NCBI GenBank assembly: GCA_964599275.1
Contig: CAZRFK010000084.1
Span: 1 to 7,498 of the forward strand
From: PUMD01 sp964599275
Lineage (GTDB): Bacteria; Bacillota; Sulfobacillia; SLMV01
DNA: 7,498 nucleotides
Reading direction: 5' to 3'
In this document: one piece after another, positions 5,863 to 7,498 of the stretch
How positions within the stretch are numbered: position 1 is the first letter of the stretch
How the letters are laid out: the number at the start of each line of letters is the position of its first letter
Program-made: the position numbers and the translations under genes
The notes under the pieces: generated by a model
Told to the model about the DNA's origin: nothing
The model's input: the letters and a program-made list of their open reading frames with translations, nothing else
Databases searched by the model: none

Positions 5863-7485
5863 TCACTCGCCTATCCTGTTAAATTTGACATTTCGGATTC
5901 TCCCGGCCGTCAATTCAAACCCCATTATTTGACCTACAGAATCTTCTTTGAACATTATCTTGCCTGGACGGCGACCTTTACCCATGAAAGTATTTTCGTC
6001 AAGTGGGACAATTTCAGTGTCCTCATGGCGCTGGTGCTTCATTACCAGTTTTCCATCTTCAGCAACGAAGGAGTAAGTAGTGCGTAATTCGGGACTGAAG
6101 TAATCTGCTTCGAATTCAGTGAGTTCGTCCCTACTCATACATGGCATCTGCTTTTTCTGCGCGTTCAGGGTACGACCTGGCAAAATATACTCCAGGGATG
6201 TAATTTTGCCGGCATCATCCTGTTTGAAGGACACTTGTTGGTCACGACCCTCAACCTTGAAATTAAGTCCACCATCTGGAATTAACTTAACTGGGGACTG
6301 CTTTCCTCTTTTTATCGTGAAACCAGACTCTGAATATGAAACGCGGATGAGACCATACGGCGAAAGAACATAAGTCCCCGTACACTGTTTCATTTCCTCC
6401 GAATCTGCAGGCGGTAGATCAGCGTTCTGTTTTTCAGGAGAAGGCTTATCAAGATGCTCTGATAAACAGATCTCACCGATTTTTTTCGCTAGAGACCCCG
6501 GATTGCAGGTGGCCAGATTGCTCAAAATGACGATGCCTAAATTGTGCTCAGCAAACCTGCCGCAGTAACTCCGGAAACCTGCATCTGCGCCGCCATGACC
6601 TATCATCTGAAGTCCGCGATGTTCCGTATAAGAAACGCCTCCTGCATAGGAAATGGTTTCACCATTATTCAACACATAACGTTCATGCATCCTTTCCATA
6701 ACCTTTGCGTTGCCAACCAGCTGTTGGTCAAAATTGACCAACCATTTGGCCAGATCCTCTACAGTTGTAAAAAGGCTTGTGGCTCCGATGTTGGCGTAGC
6801 TGAGGATGCTCTTTTGATATCCTGAGTTTTCGTTTTCAGAGTAGGAATATGCCCTGTCAGGAACAATTTCTTGATGGTCATCGTGAAAGTGTGTTCTATT
6901 CATATCCAGCGGTTCGAATATACGCTCCCTGGCGAACTCCCTCAGTGATTTACCGGTAACCTGTTGGGTTATTTCTGCCATCAAGGTGTATCCTGTGTTG
7001 CTGTAAAGGTGTTCTTCTCCGGGAGGAAAATTGAGATCTCGTTGATGACGAACCATTTTCTTGATATGTTCTGTCGTTATGACATCATCCATCCGCCAAC
7101 CTGCAAGCCGCAGCAGTGCCCATTGATCGCGGAGACCGCTGGTATGATGTATCAGATGTCGAATAGTGATGTTGTGATCGAATTGAGGTACCCAGGGTAA
7201 GTAATGCTGTATGTCTTCATCGAGTGATAATTTACCCTCGTCTGCCAATAGTAAAATGGACATGGTGGTAAATTGTTTGGAGACTGAAGCTACATGAAAA
7301 ATGGTCGTTGGGGTGATCGGTAAGTCATACTCCAATTGGGCACTACCATATCCTTTTTCATGTATTACCTCACCATCTCTGATGATGATGACAGCAGCAC
7401 CTGGAGAATCTAACTGATCCCATTTAGCGAAAAGTTCGTCAATTTGAGATGTAACGGATTGTTCGCAGCATTGATGGTTTGTCAT
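5863..7485 (-). CDS. Cytoplasmic serine hydrolase, class C beta-lactamase / S12 peptidase family, D-aminopeptidase-like layout
   Basis: This is a penicillin-recognising-fold hydrolase of 540 residues. The start is ATG at 7485, six bases after a ribosome binding site (TGGAGGG on the - strand, 7498-7492). The catalytic domain spans about 10-345. It contains nucleophile motif S67-V-S-K70, Y161-S-N163, and H297-G-G299 in place of the KTG box, all at normal spacing. Two related C-terminal segments follow, about 366-440 and 456-530. They share F-K-x-D-x-x-G-x-I and E...GR marks (F420/F512, G426/G518, E432/E524, R438/R529). This layout and these catalytic positions resemble Ochrobactrum anthropi D-aminopeptidase, as I recall it a catalytic domain plus two beta-barrels with S62, K65, Y153 and H287. 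The N-terminus (charged, C6, C7) has no signal peptide, and seven cysteines fit a cytoplasmic location. An esterase or another peptidase remains possible, since this family is functionally diverse. It is transcribed towards the importer operon. Its promoter lies outside the window. Confidence 0.9.
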   Translation of the reverse strand: MTNHQCCEQSVTSQIDELFAKWDQLDSPGAAVIIIRDGEVIHEKGYGSAQLEYDLPITPTTIFHVASVSKQFTTMSILLLADEGKLSLDEDIQHYLPWVPQFDHNITIRHLIHHTSGLRDQWALLRLAGWRMDDVITTEHIKKMVRHQRDLNFPPGEEHLYSNTGYTLMAEITQQVTGKSLREFARERIFEPLDMNRTHFHDDHQEIVPDRAYSYSENENSGYQKSILSYANIGATSLFTTVEDLAKWLVNFDQQLVGNAKVMERMHERYVLNNGETISYAGGVSYTEHRGLQMIGHGGADAGFRSYCGRFAEHNLGIVILSNLATCNPGSLAKKIGEICLSEHLDKPSPEKQNADLPPADSEEMKQCTGTYVLSPYGLIRVSYSESGFTIKRGKQSPVKLIPDGGLNFKVEGRDQQVSFKQDDAGKITSLEYILPGRTLNAQKKQMPCMSRDELTEFEADYFSPELRTTYSFVAEDGKLVMKHQRHEDTEIVPLDENTFMGKGRRPGKIMFKEDSVGQIMGFELTAGRIRNVKFNRIGE

Positions 7486-7498
7486 TATATACCCTCCA

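Overview
The window looks like a chromosomal segment from a Gram-positive, Firmicutes-type bacterium with moderate GC (about half, judged by eye). The evidence is strong AGGAGG-type ribosome binding sites in front of most genes, GTG and TTG starts beside ATG, a lipobox-type lipoprotein signal on the transporter's binding protein, and an acidic linker after the lipid-anchored cysteine. Assignment below phylum level is not possible from the sequence. A clostridial lineage is a guess.

Bases 1-206 are a leader region with a weak candidate promoter. Bases 207-3890 hold three genes of a peptide/nickel-type ABC importer, all on the + strand: a family 5 substrate-binding lipoprotein (207-1868), a DppB-type permease (1998-2969) and a DppC-type permease (2985-3890). 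Two RNA hairpins fill the 129-base gap between the binding protein and the first permease. They are placed where importer operons often stabilise the binding-protein mRNA and reduce read-through to the permeases. No ATPase gene follows the permeases and none is visible upstream within the window.

Bases 3913-5772, 22 bases after the DppC stop and probably in the same transcript, encode a protein I do not recognise. It has an N-terminal export signal, an exported region with about seven repeated segments that read like beta-propeller blades, and about five hydrophobic segments at the C-terminus. It occupies the place where the ATPase genes of such an operon are often found, and it is the most interesting item here.

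Bases 5773-5862 are a short convergent intergenic gap containing a GC-rich inverted repeat. Bases 5863-7485, on the - strand, encode a 540-residue serine hydrolase of the class C beta-lactamase / penicillin-binding-protein-like family (MEROPS S12). Its SxxK, YxN and HGG motifs are intact, it has no signal peptide, and it ends in two tandem related domains. This layout resembles the three-domain D-aminopeptidase of Ochrobactrum anthropi.

A possible overall theme, which is inference, is capture and import of peptides by the transporter and trimming of peptides in the cytoplasm by the hydrolase. The two transcription units are convergent, so nothing in the sequence proves that they work together. 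No RNA genes, CRISPR arrays, insertion sequences or phage genes were seen.
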